From assembly GCA_030704425.1 (NCBI GenBank), contig JAPDHM010000001.1:930001-994000 (forward strand): a DNA stretch of 64,000 nucleotides. Direction: 5' to 3'. The notes beneath the pieces are model-generated. The model was not told the DNA's origin, searched no databases, and worked only from the letters and a program-made list of their open reading frames with translations. How positions within the stretch are numbered: position 1 is the first letter of the stretch; each line of letters starts with the position of its first letter. This DNA comes from Rhodobacteraceae bacterium IMCC1909. Lineage in GTDB: Bacteria > Pseudomonadota > Alphaproteobacteria > Rhodobacterales > Rhodobacteraceae. Shown here in pieces: positions 9,729 through 18,567 of the stretch. The position numbers were made by a program, and so were the translations under genes.

Positions 9729-11050
9729 ATCTGGGGTTTTCTCAGGACCAATTCAAGCAGTGATTGAAGACCCGGCGCATCCAGTTGATCGAAATTCGCG
9801 CAGAGGGTTTCGAGAATTTCTGCATTTTTGACCCCCAATATTGGATCGGCAAATAGGTGGAATTTCTGGGAAATCTCTGCATCTGTTAGGGGCATATCAA
9901 CATCGCCTCGAGGGCTTCGCGGGGCGCTTTCGCAAATGCGGCCATCGCGCAGGCGCAGGCTCACCTGTGCCCAGCGTTTTCCCTCGCTGATCTGGGTTAA
10001 ATGCGGGTCATCAATCAATTGCGTCGCGTTACTTATGCGCAATATTTCGGGATCTTTCAGCGTCTCTGCCGCCAATTCCGCCGCACCGATTTGCCCGCGC
10101 ACAATCATGCAGGCCACAGGAAAGGCAATTGAATAGGCAAATTCATCGGCCGTTTTGGGGTGATGCCCGGCCAAGCGCGTGGCATTGTGAAAGGTTTTGA
10201 TCTCAACAGAGCTGACCTGGTGATGTGTAATTTTATGCTTGGACATGAGATCGGCGGCGGCATCGATGCTTGGATGGGCCCACCGGCAACAGGGGTAAGG
10301 CTTGTAATGGGTGTCGCTCACCAATTTCCAAGTCTCGCCCAAGCCTTGCCAATGTGGCCCCTGACAGGTGAGCGCCGGTGCGCCGGTGAACCCGTTGAGG
10401 GCCAAAAATCCAGCCGTAATGCCCGTGGGTGCACCCCAGCCAACCCCGTCACGCACCATAGTGGGATGATCGATGCAGCGCATCATTTGGCTGCGAGGGC
10501 CATGATATTCGCCGATCCCTGCGGCCTCATGGATCTGCATGGGGTTGCAGCCAATCACCCGCGCGGTCATCGCCGCAACCCCAACCGCAGTCCAGGCCCC
10601 CGATGTGTGGTAATCGGCGCAGATGTCATGCTGTGTCAGCCCGGCCCGATAGGAGATCTCATAGGCCAATGCTAAATAGGTCGCGAAATCTTGCCCTGTC
10701 ATACTGCGTTCATCGGCCAGAACCAAAAGCGCTGGAAAGATCGCAGATCCTGCATGACCTTTGCAAGGGGAGGTGCCATCATGGGCGTCGATGCTGTCGA
10801 TGGTAATTGCGCCGGCCATCGCAGCGCCGGCGAGGCTTGCCACATTTCCATCAAAAAGGCAGCGCGCTGCAGATGCGGAGGTGGCGCCGAACATCATTCT
10901 TGCGGTCTTTGTGCCAATCCCTGCCATCTCAGTTTGCGATCCAATGGCCGCAACCCCGAGGCTGTCGAGCAGCGAACGCCGCAAGACTTTCAGCACATCC
11001 TCAGGCAGGTCGTTATAGGATAGGCTCGCGGCAAAGTCTTGCATCAACAT
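9725..11050 (-). CDS. MmgE/PrpD family protein
   Basis: A 441-residue member of the MmgE/PrpD fold family, which includes 2-methylcitrate dehydratase and cis-aconitate decarboxylase. Typical motifs are [10 protein letters not shown] near the N terminus, [22 protein letters not shown], and [16 protein letters not shown]. It lies last in the valine-catabolic operon, ten bases after mmsB, with AGGAG six bases before the ATG. PrpC and PrpB are absent nearby, so a methylcitrate-cycle role is not supported; a side function on a branched-chain intermediate is possible but unproven. It ends tail-to-tail with uvrA with a 4-base overlap. Confidence 0.85.
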   Translation of the reverse strand: MLMQDFAASLSYNDLPEDVLKVLRRSLLDSLGVAAIGSQTEMAGIGTKTARMMFGATSASAARCLFDGNVASLAGAAMAGAITIDSIDAHDGTSPCKGHAGSAIFPALLVLADERSMTGQDFATYLALAYEISYRAGLTQHDICADYHTSGAWTAVGVAAMTARVIGCNPMQIHEAAGIGEYHGPRSQMMRCIDHPTMVRDGVGWGAPTGITAGFLALNGFTGAPALTCQGPHWQGLGETWKLVSDTHYKPYPCCRWAHPSIDAAADLMSKHKITHHQVSSVEIKTFHNATRLAGHHPKTADEFAYSIAFPVACMIVRGQIGAAELAAETLKDPEILRISNATQLIDDPHLTQISEGKRWAQVSLRLRDGRICESAPRSPRGDVDMPLTDAEISQKFHLFADPILGVKNAEILETLCANFDQLDAPGLQSLLELVLRKPQI

Positions 11051-11059
11051 ATCTATCTC

Positions 11060-11932
11060 CTAGGAACGACTGCGGCCCTCGAATCGCGGCAGCATGGCGG
11101 AAAAATCTCGTCCGCTACCATCTTCCTGTTCGACAAAGTTTTTGTAAAGTTCTGTCGCAGCTGCGCCCATGGGCGTGTCGGCATCCACATCTTGAGCAGC
11201 CTGTTGTGACAGGCGTAGATCTTTGAGCATGAGATCGGCGGCAAAGCCGGGTGCGTAGCCATTATCAGCAGGGCTTTGCGGGCCGATGCCGGGGGCTGGA
11301 CAATAGGCATTCATCGTCCAGCTGTAGCCGGAAGATGTGCTGACCACGTCAAACATGGCTTGTCGGTCCAGCCCAAGTTTATCGGCCAGAGCAAAGGCTT
11401 CACAGGTGCCGATCATGGTGATCCCAAGAATCATGTTGTTGCAAATTTTTGCCGCCTGCCCATTTCCGGCGCCGCCGCAATGCACCGCCGTGCGTCCCAT
11501 GATATCAAACAGCGGCGATACCGCCGCAAAGCTCTTGGCCGCTCCGCCCACCATGAAGGTCAAAGTGCCAGCCTCCGCTCCGCCCACGCCGCCAGACACG
11601 GGTGCATCTAGGAAGCTGATCCCCCGGTCCTCGGCGCGGCACGCAATGCTACGGGCTGCGGCCACGTCGATGGTTGAACAATCGAGTAAGACGGTACCTT
11701 TTTCCATGACAGGCAGCGCTTGATCGGCCACCGATTGGGCGATTTTCCCATTGGGGAGCATGGTAATCACCACATCGGCGCCGGTTGCGGCCGCCTGTGC
11801 ACTGGCGGCTACGGCCACGCCCTCTGCTGTGGTGCCCGCCGGGTCATATCCCGAGACCTGATGGCCCGCAGCGGCCAGATTTTCGGCCATAGGCGCGCCC
11901 ATATTTCCAAGTCCAATAAATCCGATGTTCAT
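11060..11932 (-). CDS. mmsB: 3-hydroxyisobutyrate dehydrogenase
   Basis: NAD-dependent oxidation of 3-hydroxyisobutyrate to methylmalonate semialdehyde in valine breakdown. The 290-residue protein has the N-terminal Rossmann motif GFIGLGNMGAPMAENLAAAG, the substrate-binding DAPVSGGVGGAEAGTL block near residue 115, and the catalytic lysine motif GNGQAAKICNNM near 165. The ATG at 11932 follows GGAG and directly abuts the stop of the preceding hydrolase gene with one base between; the seven extra upstream codons in the open frame are not needed. It acts just before mmsA in the pathway. Confidence 0.93.
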   Translation of the reverse strand: MNIGFIGLGNMGAPMAENLAAAGHQVSGYDPAGTTAEGVAVAASAQAAATGADVVITMLPNGKIAQSVADQALPVMEKGTVLLDCSTIDVAAARSIACRAEDRGISFLDAPVSGGVGGAEAGTLTFMVGGAAKSFAAVSPLFDIMGRTAVHCGGAGNGQAAKICNNMILGITMIGTCEAFALADKLGLDRQAMFDVVSTSSGYSWTMNAYCPAPGIGPQSPADNGYAPGFAADLMLKDLRLSQQAAQDVDADTPMGAAATELYKNFVEQEDGSGRDFSAMLPRFEGRSRS

Positions 11933-11933
11933 T

Positions 11934-12971
11934 TTAATTCTCCGTGAGATCAAGGGAATGGGGTCCCAAAGGGCGCAGCATGGCGCTTGCCGCTGGCAGC
12001 AGCGGGTCCGTCATCGCGTGCCGCCATTTTGGGGATTTGTCTTTGTCGATTACCATAGCTCGGATGCCTTCGATGAAATCACCCTGTTCTGCGGCTCGGT
12101 AGGTGAAACGATATTCCATGCCCAAGGCTAAAACGATATCGTCCAGCCCACGCACCCGGTGGATCAACTCAATGGTTGCGGCCATGGCCAGGGGGCTAGA
12201 GCGCGACAGTTTTTTGATGCAGGCCTCGGCAAAATCGCCGCCAGTGTGATTGAGATTGTTGACGATATCGCCAAAATAGTTGCCTCGGAAAAACTCATTC
12301 ACTTGCGCTTCAATCTGCAACAGCGGGGCAGGGCCCGCAGGGCGGGCAGCCTTGGCAATCGCTGAAACATCGCCTGTGTCACAGAGGGTTTGGATCAATT
12401 TGGGCCAATCTTCTTGCGGGATGAAGTGATCGGCAAAGCCGGCAAAAATGGCATCTGCCGGCCCCATACGGCTGGCCGTTGTGCCGAGATATTCACCAAA
12501 GCGCCCGGGTGCACGGGCCAAAAGCAAGGAGCCGCCCACATCTGGCACCAGACCAATGCCGCATTCGGGCATGGCAATCTGACTAGATTCGCAGACAATT
12601 CGGTGCGGCAGGTGGCAGCCCAGTCCCACGCCACCGCCCATTGTGAAACCGTGCAAAAAGCTGATGATCGGCTTATGGCTGGTCGCAAGTTTGGCGTTGA
12701 GGCGGTATTCATCAGTCCAAAATTGCCGGCCATAATCATAGTCTCCGGCAACGGCTGTTTTATACATGGCGGTTATATCGCCGCCGGCACAAAATGCCCG
12801 CTCACCCGTACCTTCAAAAAGGATCACTTCAACGCCCGGATCGACTTCCCATTTGCCGAGGTAGCTCTCAATTTGCAGGCACATTTCATAGGTCAAAGCG
12901 TTCAAGGCGCCGGGACGGTTGAGCGTGAAACGCCCGGCTTTGCCGTCTTTGCGCGCGACAAGATCGCTCAT
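11934..12971 (-). CDS. 3-hydroxyisobutyryl-CoA hydrolase (enoyl-CoA hydratase/isomerase family)
   Basis: At 345 residues this is longer than simple enoyl-CoA hydratases (about 260) and has the C-terminal extension of 3-hydroxyisobutyryl-CoA hydrolases. Oxyanion-hole segments are RAFCAGGDI and HGFTMGGGVGLG; PECGIGLVPDVGG follows, and the diagnostic DFIEGIRAMVIDKDKSPKW is near the C terminus. Releasing free 3-hydroxyisobutyrate supplies the substrate of mmsB, the next gene. Its ATG overlaps the stop of the acyl-CoA dehydrogenase gene by four bases (ATGA), showing translational coupling. Confidence 0.9.
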   Translation of the reverse strand: MSDLVARKDGKAGRFTLNRPGALNALTYEMCLQIESYLGKWEVDPGVEVILFEGTGERAFCAGGDITAMYKTAVAGDYDYGRQFWTDEYRLNAKLATSHKPIISFLHGFTMGGGVGLGCHLPHRIVCESSQIAMPECGIGLVPDVGGSLLLARAPGRFGEYLGTTASRMGPADAIFAGFADHFIPQEDWPKLIQTLCDTGDVSAIAKAARPAGPAPLLQIEAQVNEFFRGNYFGDIVNNLNHTGGDFAEACIKKLSRSSPLAMAATIELIHRVRGLDDIVLALGMEYRFTYRAAEQGDFIEGIRAMVIDKDKSPKWRHAMTDPLLPAASAMLRPLGPHSLDLTEN

Positions 12972-14104
12972 GCACGCAAGCCCCTGGCCACGATCATCCG
13001 CATGATTTCATTGGTGCCCTCTAAGATTTGATGAACCCTGAGATCGCGTACGGTTTTTTCAATGCCGTAATCGGCCAAATAACCGTAGCCACCATGCAGT
13101 TGCAGGCAATCATTGGCCACTTTGCTGCCCATATCCGTCACCAGCTTTTTGGCCATGGCGCAAAAATGTGTCGCATCTGGCGCGCCATTGTCCAGCTTCC
13201 AGGCGGCTTGACGCAGAAATATGCGGCCCGATTGCAGTTCAATCTCCATGTCGGCAAGACGAAATTGCAGGGCCTGAAACTGATCGATTGATTTCCCAAA
13301 GGCTTTGCGCTCGGCCATATAGGCGCGCGTTGTGTCAAAGGCTTGTTGCGCTGCCCCCAGCGAACAGGCCGCGATATTCAGCCGCCCGCCGTCCAGCCCA
13401 GCCATGGCGTAGGAAAACCCGAGGCCTTCGTCGCCCAGAAGGTTTTCGATGGGCGTCTTGCAATCATCCAGCTGCACCTGCCGGGTTGGTTGCGCGCGCC
13501 AGCCCATTTTATCTTCCAGCCCGCCAAAGGACAGCCCCTCTGCGCCATCTTCCACGATCAAGGCCGTGATGCCTTTTGGACTGTCATCGCCTGTCCGGGC
13601 CATGATAATATAGGCATCAGAATAGCCTCCACCAGAGATAAAGGCCTTGGTGCCGGTAAGGGTGAAATCTGTGTTGCTCTTAAGAGCTTTTGTCTTCAAT
13701 GCCGCCGCATCAGACCCTGAGCCCGGCTCGGTGAGGCAGTAGGAAAAGAAGGTCTGCATACTCAAGGCGCGCGGAAGATATTTGTCTCGCAGCGCCTGGG
13801 AGCCGAATTTATCGATCATTGCCGCGCACATATTGTGGATTGATAGAAAGGAGGCCACCGTTGGGCAGGCCATAGATAGTGCTTCAAACACCAAAGTGGC
13901 ATCCAGTCGGCTCAGGCCCGATCCGCCGCTTTCTTCGCATACATAGAGCCCGCCAAAGCCCAATTCCGCCAATTGGGGCCAGAGGCTCTTTGGAATTTCG
14001 CCTGCCGCTTCCCACTCCCGTGCGAAAGGCGCGATGTGGCTGGCACTAAAATCGCGGGCCATGTCGAAAATCGCGATTTGTTCTTCGGAAAGGGCAAAAT
14101 CCAT
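12968..14104 (-). CDS. Acyl-CoA dehydrogenase, probable isobutyryl-CoA dehydrogenase
   Basis: FAD enzyme of 378 residues. Seen are MDFALSEEQ at the N terminus, CLTEPGSGSDAAALKT in the FAD-binding region, and LEGTNEIMRMIVARGL near the C terminus, with other family blocks such as DCLQLHGGYGYLADYGIE. In this operon, which otherwise encodes the lower valine pathway, oxidation of isobutyryl-CoA to methacrylyl-CoA is the expected step. The ATG at 14104 has AGGAG upstream; the open frame extends 13 codons further but without a ribosome site. Confidence 0.88.
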   Translation of the reverse strand: MDFALSEEQIAIFDMARDFSASHIAPFAREWEAAGEIPKSLWPQLAELGFGGLYVCEESGGSGLSRLDATLVFEALSMACPTVASFLSIHNMCAAMIDKFGSQALRDKYLPRALSMQTFFSYCLTEPGSGSDAAALKTKALKSNTDFTLTGTKAFISGGGYSDAYIIMARTGDDSPKGITALIVEDGAEGLSFGGLEDKMGWRAQPTRQVQLDDCKTPIENLLGDEGLGFSYAMAGLDGGRLNIAACSLGAAQQAFDTTRAYMAERKAFGKSIDQFQALQFRLADMEIELQSGRIFLRQAAWKLDNGAPDATHFCAMAKKLVTDMGSKVANDCLQLHGGYGYLADYGIEKTVRDLRVHQILEGTNEIMRMIVARGLRA

Positions 14105-14200
14105 GAGACAGCTCCTATCATTGCGTTGCGGCAAGTGAAGCAAATCCCACGCCAGGAATCCAGCTTCTATTTTGAAGGCCGATTCTGCTTAGTGTTGCAT

Positions 14201-14227
14201 GCGCCGGGGCCCATTTGCCACCGGCGC
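14201..14227 (-). repeat. Intra-operon hairpin between mmsA and the acyl-CoA dehydrogenase gene
   Basis: GCGCCGG (14201-14207) and CCGGCGC (14221-14227) form a perfect 7-bp stem with a 13-base loop. No T run follows on either strand, so it is more likely an mRNA-stability or partial-attenuation element than a full terminator. It sits in the only sizeable gap (133 bases) within the operon. Confidence 0.4.
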
Positions 14228-14237
14228 AGCGCGTGAT

Positions 14238-15737
14238 TTATTCCATGACGGGAATAGAGAACTCGCCGCCTTCTTTAGTGCCTGACGGCCAGCGAGAGGT
14301 CACGGTTTTGGTGCGTGTGTAGAATTTAAACGCATCCGGTCCGTGCTGGTTTAAATCGCCGAAGACCGATTTTTTCCAACCCCCAAAGGTGTGATAGGCC
14401 AATGGCACCGGGATCGGCACATTGATTCCCACCATGCCTACATTGACCCGATTGGCAAAGTCGCGCGCGGTATCGCCGTCACGGGTAAAGATCGCTGTGC
14501 CATTGCCATATTCATGATCCATGGCCAGCCCGAGCGCCTCCTCATAGGTCTCTGCGCGAACGGTGGAAAGAACGGGGCCGAAGATTTCGTATTTGTAGAT
14601 GTCCATATCCATGGTCACATTGTCGAATAAATGCGCGCCCACAAAAAAGCCATCCTCATAGCCTTGGAGGTTGAAATCACGACCATCCACCACGAGATTT
14701 GCGCCTTGATCGATGCCGGTTTGCACCAAACGCTCAATATTTGCTTTGGCAGCCGCAGTGACAACCGGGCCGTAGTCCACGTCATTGCCCGCCGTGTAGG
14801 GGCCCACTTTCAGAGCTTCAACCCGGGGGATCAATTTTTCCATCAGGCGATCTGCTGTGTCTTCCCCTACGGGAACTGCGACAGAAATAGCCATGCAGCG
14901 TTCACCGGCGGCGCCATAACCTGCGCCCATAAGCGCATCAGCGGCTTGATCCATATCCGCATCTGGCATGATGATCATATGGTTTTTCGCACCACCAAAA
15001 CACTGCACCCGTTTGCCCTTGGCGCAGCCCGTCGCATAGATATATTCCGCGATTGGGGTGGAACCCACAAAACCTATAGATTGAATCACATCGTGATGCA
15101 GGATCGCGTCAACCGCTTCTTTATCACCGTTCACAACTTGCAAAATGCCCTTGGGCAGCCCGGCTTCTTCGAGCAATTCTGCCAACATCAACGGCACTGA
15201 GGGGTCGCGCTCAGAGGGTTTGAGGATAAAGGCGTTGCCGCAGGCAATGGCTGGTGCAAACATCCACATCGGGATCATGGCTGGGAAATTGAACGGGGTG
15301 ATGCCGGCTGTGACGCCGAGTGCCTGACGCATAGAGTACATATCAATGCCAGGACCGGCGCTATCGGTAAATTCACCTTTCAACAATTGCGGTGCACCGA
15401 TGCAATATTCCACAACTTCCAAGCCGCGGATCACGTCGCCTTTGGCATCTGGCAAGGTTTTGCCGTGCTCGCGGCTCAAAGCTTCGGCCAATTTGTCCAT
15501 ATCGCGATTTAAAAGGTCCACAAATTTCATCAAAACCCGAGCGCGGCGCTGCGGATTGACGGCAGCCCAAGCGGGTTGCGCGGCGGCGGCATGGGCCACG
15601 GCTTGATCTAATTCGGCGCCATTGGCCAGTGGGACTTTGGCTTGAACCTCGCCGGTGGCCGGGTTGTAGACATCGGCAAAACGTCCAGAGGTGCCTTTAA
15701 CATGGGCGCCATTGATATAGTGCGTTAACTCTTGCAT
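14238..15737 (-). CDS. mmsA: Methylmalonate-semialdehyde dehydrogenase (CoA-acylating)
   Basis: Converts methylmalonate semialdehyde to propionyl-CoA, the last step of valine breakdown; the family also acts on malonate semialdehyde in inositol catabolism. The 499-residue aldehyde dehydrogenase has ITPFNFPAMIPMWMFAPA, the cofactor segment GFVGSTPIAEYIY, the catalytic cysteine in GAAGERCMAISVAVPVGE, and YEIFGPVLS. Length is normal. It is first in the operon, with GGAGACC upstream of its ATG, and diverges from a LysR gene across 94 bases. Confidence 0.93.
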   Translation of the reverse strand: MQELTHYINGAHVKGTSGRFADVYNPATGEVQAKVPLANGAELDQAVAHAAAAQPAWAAVNPQRRARVLMKFVDLLNRDMDKLAEALSREHGKTLPDAKGDVIRGLEVVEYCIGAPQLLKGEFTDSAGPGIDMYSMRQALGVTAGITPFNFPAMIPMWMFAPAIACGNAFILKPSERDPSVPLMLAELLEEAGLPKGILQVVNGDKEAVDAILHHDVIQSIGFVGSTPIAEYIYATGCAKGKRVQCFGGAKNHMIIMPDADMDQAADALMGAGYGAAGERCMAISVAVPVGEDTADRLMEKLIPRVEALKVGPYTAGNDVDYGPVVTAAAKANIERLVQTGIDQGANLVVDGRDFNLQGYEDGFFVGAHLFDNVTMDMDIYKYEIFGPVLSTVRAETYEEALGLAMDHEYGNGTAIFTRDGDTARDFANRVNVGMVGINVPIPVPLAYHTFGGWKKSVFGDLNQHGPDAFKFYTRTKTVTSRWPSGTKEGGEFSIPVME

Positions 15738-15807
15738 GGGGGTCTCCTTGTTTGTTTTGCTTTTAATCTTGCAATAATGTAATTAAAAGCGAAAATAATC
15801 CAAAATC

Positions 15808-15819
15808 ATTTTGCAAAAT
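15808..15819. promoter_or_regulatory. Palindrome in the mmsA / LysR divergent intergenic region
   Basis: ATTTTGCAAAAT is a perfect 12-bp palindrome placed 12 bases before the LysR start codon and 70 bases before mmsA. TTGCAATAATG a little further left shares the TTGCAA word. This is a reasonable autoregulatory LysR site. Confidence 0.35.
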
Positions 15820-15831
15820 TGTTGGTTCGTA

Positions 15832-16746
15832 ATGGAAAACTGGGATGATCTACGCATCTTTCTGGCGGTGGCGCAATCGGGCAGCCTGACGGTTGCGGCG
15901 CAGATGTTGAAAATTGACCCAGCAACGGTCAGCCGTAGGATTGCTCGGTTGGAGCAGGCCCATGCAACGCCGCTCTTTTCAAAATCCCCGAAAGGCTACG
16001 AGCTGACGGAAGCGGGGCATGGGCTCATGGCGCATGTGGATGCCGCCCAAGCCTCTTTAAATGCGGGGCTTGGGGCGCTGCGCGGTGACGGGGAAGGGCT
16101 TAGCGGCCAGATTCGCATTGGTGCGCCGGATGGATGCGCCAATTTCCTTTTGCCGCAGGTCTGCGGACATATTACAAAAACTTATCCAGATTTAGATATT
16201 CAAATCGTGGCTTTGCCAAGGGTTTTCAACCTGACGCGGCGCGAGGCTGATATGGCGATTGGGGTGAGCCAACCCACGGCCGGGCGGCTTATGGTGCAAA
16301 AAATCGCTGACTATCGGTTGCATCTCGCGGCCTCAACGGCGCTTTGGCAAACCCACAAAAGGCCCGAGTGCCTGAGCGATCTCAAAGACCTGCCGACTGT
16401 TGGCTACGTGCAAGATATGATCTTTGACAAGGAGCTTGATTACCTTGAACCGCTCGGACTGCGGCGGGTGCAGCTGGCGTCCAATTCCATTTCCGTCCAA
16501 ATGAACCTGTTACGGCAGGGTGCAGGGCTTGGCATTGTGCATGATTTCGCCCTGCCTTTTGCCCTGGAATTACGCCGCATTTTAGTGGATCACTTGAGCC
16601 TGACGCGCAGTTTCTTTTTGATCCGGTCCACCGATGATCGCCACAATCGGCGGCTCAATCAATTCGCACAGGTATTGGTGAGCGGGTTGCGGGTGGAAAT
16701 TCAGAGGCTTGAGGCTTTGGCCGAAGAGCCGGGCGGTAAATTTTAA
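15832..16746 (+). CDS. LysR-family transcriptional regulator, probable regulator of the mmsA operon
   Basis: A 304-residue regulator with an N-terminal winged helix-turn-helix (NWDDLRIFLAVAQSGSLTVAA, then DPATVSRRIARLE) and a LysR-type effector domain. It diverges from mmsA across a short intergenic region, so control of the valine operon and of itself is the simplest reading; the effector is unknown. A TTG 21 bases upstream also opens the frame, but MENWDDLR at 15832 is the natural family start. Confidence 0.85.
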   Translation: MENWDDLRIFLAVAQSGSLTVAAQMLKIDPATVSRRIARLEQAHATPLFSKSPKGYELTEAGHGLMAHVDAAQASLNAGLGALRGDGEGLSGQIRIGAPDGCANFLLPQVCGHITKTYPDLDIQIVALPRVFNLTRREADMAIGVSQPTAGRLMVQKIADYRLHLAASTALWQTHKRPECLSDLKDLPTVGYVQDMIFDKELDYLEPLGLRRVQLASNSISVQMNLLRQGAGLGIVHDFALPFALELRRILVDHLSLTRSFFLIRSTDDRHNRRLNQFAQVLVSGLRVEIQRLEALAEEPGGKF

Positions 16747-16832
16747 ACGACTGCACCGGTTTTTTGCACCGCGCTGGCTTGCAATTCGCTCAATTTATGG
16801 CTTGTTACCAATATCAAGTCGGAGAAGTTAAA

Positions 16833-17330
16833 ATGCGCATAGGCCTTTACCCCGGAACCTTTGATCCGATTACTCTGGGACATATTGATATCATCCGACG
16901 TGGCTGCGCATTGGTGGACCGCTTGGTCATCGGGGTGGCGATCAATCGCGATAAAGGGCCGCTCTTTGATTTCGATGAGCGCGTATCGATGATTGAAGTT
17001 GAGGCGGTGCGTCTAACGGAGCAGACCGGAACTGAAATTCATGTGCACCCGTTTGAAAACCTTTTGATTGACTGCGCCCGCGACGTCGGCGCCGGGGTCA
17101 TTTTGCGCGGATTGCGCGCAGTTTCAGACTTTGAATATGAATATCAGATGGTTGGCATGAATAGGCAGTTGGATTCATCGGTTGAAACTGTCTTTTTGAT
17201 GGCCGAGGCCCAGCATCAGGCCATTGCGTCAAAACTGGTCAAAGAGATCTGTCGCTTGGATGGGGATGTGTCGAAATTCGTCACCCCGGCGGTCGAGGCG
17301 GCCTTAAAACGCCGCCTGCACCGCTCATAA
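16833..17330 (+). CDS. coaD: Phosphopantetheine adenylyltransferase
   Basis: Penultimate enzyme of coenzyme A synthesis, transferring AMP to 4'-phosphopantetheine. The 165-residue protein has the nucleotidyltransferase motif YPGTFDPITLGHIDII, RGLRAVSDFEYEYQM and a C-terminal ISS-like region near SKLVKEICRLDGDVSKFV. The ATG at 16833 follows GGAGAAG; the open frame starts 69 bases earlier without homologous sequence. It converges on the gap1 gene with a 20-base gap and no clear terminator. Confidence 0.95.
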   Translation: MRIGLYPGTFDPITLGHIDIIRRGCALVDRLVIGVAINRDKGPLFDFDERVSMIEVEAVRLTEQTGTEIHVHPFENLLIDCARDVGAGVILRGLRAVSDFEYEYQMVGMNRQLDSSVETVFLMAEAQHQAIASKLVKEICRLDGDVSKFVTPAVEAALKRRLHRS

Positions 17331-17350
17331 TTTACATGAGCTGTCTGAGG

Positions 17351-18352
17351 CTAGATTAATTTGCCCATGGCCACAGCTGTATCGGCCATACGGTTGGAAA
17401 ACGCCCATTCGTTGTCGTACCAAGACAGCACGCGCACCATATCACCGCCCATAATCAGGGTTTGATCCGCATGAAAGATCGAGGAATGCGGATCGTGGTT
17501 GAAATCAGTCGAGACCAAAGGCGCATCCACGACATCAAGCACCCCTTTGAGTGGACCGGCGGCCGCCTTCTGCATTAAAGCCAAAATTTCGGCAGCATCC
17601 GTGCTGCGTCCGGCTTCGAAGGTGAGATCCACCGCTGAGACATTTGGGGTCGGCACCCGGATGGCGACGCCGTCCAACTTGCCGTTCAGTTCTGGCAGAA
17701 CCAAGCCAACAGCTTTGGCCGCGCCCGTGGTGGTTGGGATCATCGACAGGGCAGCGGCGCGCCCCCGGTAAAGGTCTTTATGTGTGCGATCCAATGTTGG
17801 CTGGTCGCCCGTATAGCTGTGAATCGTTGTCATCAGCCCGCGTTTGATGCCGATAGATTCGTGCAAGACTTTTGCAATAGGCGCCAAGCAGTTGGTGGTG
17901 CAGGACGCATTTGAAACAATCAAGTCATCCGCGGTTAATGCCTGGTGATTGACGCCATAGACGATGGTTTTATCGGCATCTTTACCAGGTGCCGAGATCA
18001 ACACGCGGGAGGAGCCATTGTCGAGGTAGGCTTGGCAATCGGCCTTGGAGGTGAAAATACCCGTGCATTCCATCACCACATCGACATCCGACCAGGGCAG
18101 ATCCGCTGGATTGCGTATGGCCGTCACGCGCATGGGCCCTTGCCCGACATCAATAAAGTCTTCCCCATGGGTCACAGAGGCCGCGAACCGCCCGTGTACG
18201 GAATCGTATTTCAACATATGCGCATTGGTTTGCACCGGACCGAGGTCATTGATTGCGATGACCTGTAGATCTGTACGCCCTGATTCAACAATCGCGCGCA
18301 GTACATTGCGGCCAATACGGCCAAATCCGTTGATTGCAACTTTTAATGTCAT
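17351..18352 (-). CDS. gap: Glyceraldehyde-3-phosphate dehydrogenase, NAD-type (gap1)
   Basis: A 333-residue GAPDH with INGFGRIGRN at the N terminus, the catalytic cysteine in SNASCTTNCLAP, and WYDNEWAFSNRM near the end. The cofactor loop reads INDLGP with Asp36, the residue that binds the adenosine ribose and excludes NADP, so this copy looks glycolytic and NAD-dependent. It has its own promoter, TTGACT-N17-TGTTAG, whose -10 is the first half of a LacI-type operator. This suggests repression. The other GAPDH copy lies 215 bases upstream and differs at residue 36. Confidence 0.93.
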   Translation of the reverse strand: MTLKVAINGFGRIGRNVLRAIVESGRTDLQVIAINDLGPVQTNAHMLKYDSVHGRFAASVTHGEDFIDVGQGPMRVTAIRNPADLPWSDVDVVMECTGIFTSKADCQAYLDNGSSRVLISAPGKDADKTIVYGVNHQALTADDLIVSNASCTTNCLAPIAKVLHESIGIKRGLMTTIHSYTGDQPTLDRTHKDLYRGRAAALSMIPTTTGAAKAVGLVLPELNGKLDGVAIRVPTPNVSAVDLTFEAGRSTDAAEILALMQKAAAGPLKGVLDVVDAPLVSTDFNHDPHSSIFHADQTLIMGGDMVRVLSWYDNEWAFSNRMADTAVAMGKLI

Positions 18353-18372
18353 ATCCAGGTCCCACTTTCTGT

Positions 18373-18409
18373 TGATAGCGCTAACATCACAGGTCGCAGA
18401 AAAAGTCAA
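18373..18409 (-). promoter_or_regulatory. gap1 promoter with LacI-type operator over the -10
   Basis: On the minus strand, TTGACT (18409-18404) and TGTTAG (18386-18381) are 17 bases apart. The -10 is part of TGTTAGCGCTATCA (18386-18373), which matches the perfect palindrome TGTTAGCGCTAACA at 13 of 14 positions, a form typical of LacI/GalR-family operators. The start codon follows 20 bases later. Binding here would block RNA polymerase. Confidence 0.6.
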
Positions 18410-18418
18410 CCGGCGCGG

Positions 18419-18553
18419 CTACCGCCAGAAGGCAATTGTGTCGATTAAGTCTAGAAATGAGCGTGCGAGGTATAATATTGCCGCGCCTTGCGTCAAAAAT
18501 AAGTCAGCCGCAACGGCGGCAAGTGCAACATATAGGGCCAGGCGCGGGGTCAT
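18419..18553 (-). CDS. Small membrane protein (44 aa) between the two GAPDH genes
   Basis: A 44-codon frame, MTPRLALYVALAAVAADLFL at the start and ending in FLDLIDTIAFWR. It has one hydrophobic segment (about residues 4-20), a short linker with GAAILYLARSF, and an aromatic-basic tail. The ATG has GGGAGAG upstream and lies 14 bases after the stop of gap2, so it is translated from the gap2 mRNA. I recall similar short proteins ending in a LAFWR-like tail beside gap in other Rhodobacteraceae, but function is unknown. It is too short for usual ORF cut-offs and easily missed. Confidence 0.65.
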   Translation of the reverse strand: MTPRLALYVALAAVAADLFLTQGAAILYLARSFLDLIDTIAFWR

Positions 18554-18567
18554 ACTCTCTCCCACAA

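Noticed and set aside
12390-13031. 213-codon plus-strand frame in the valine operon
   Set aside because: It crosses two minus-strand genes with intact motifs; no ribosome site.
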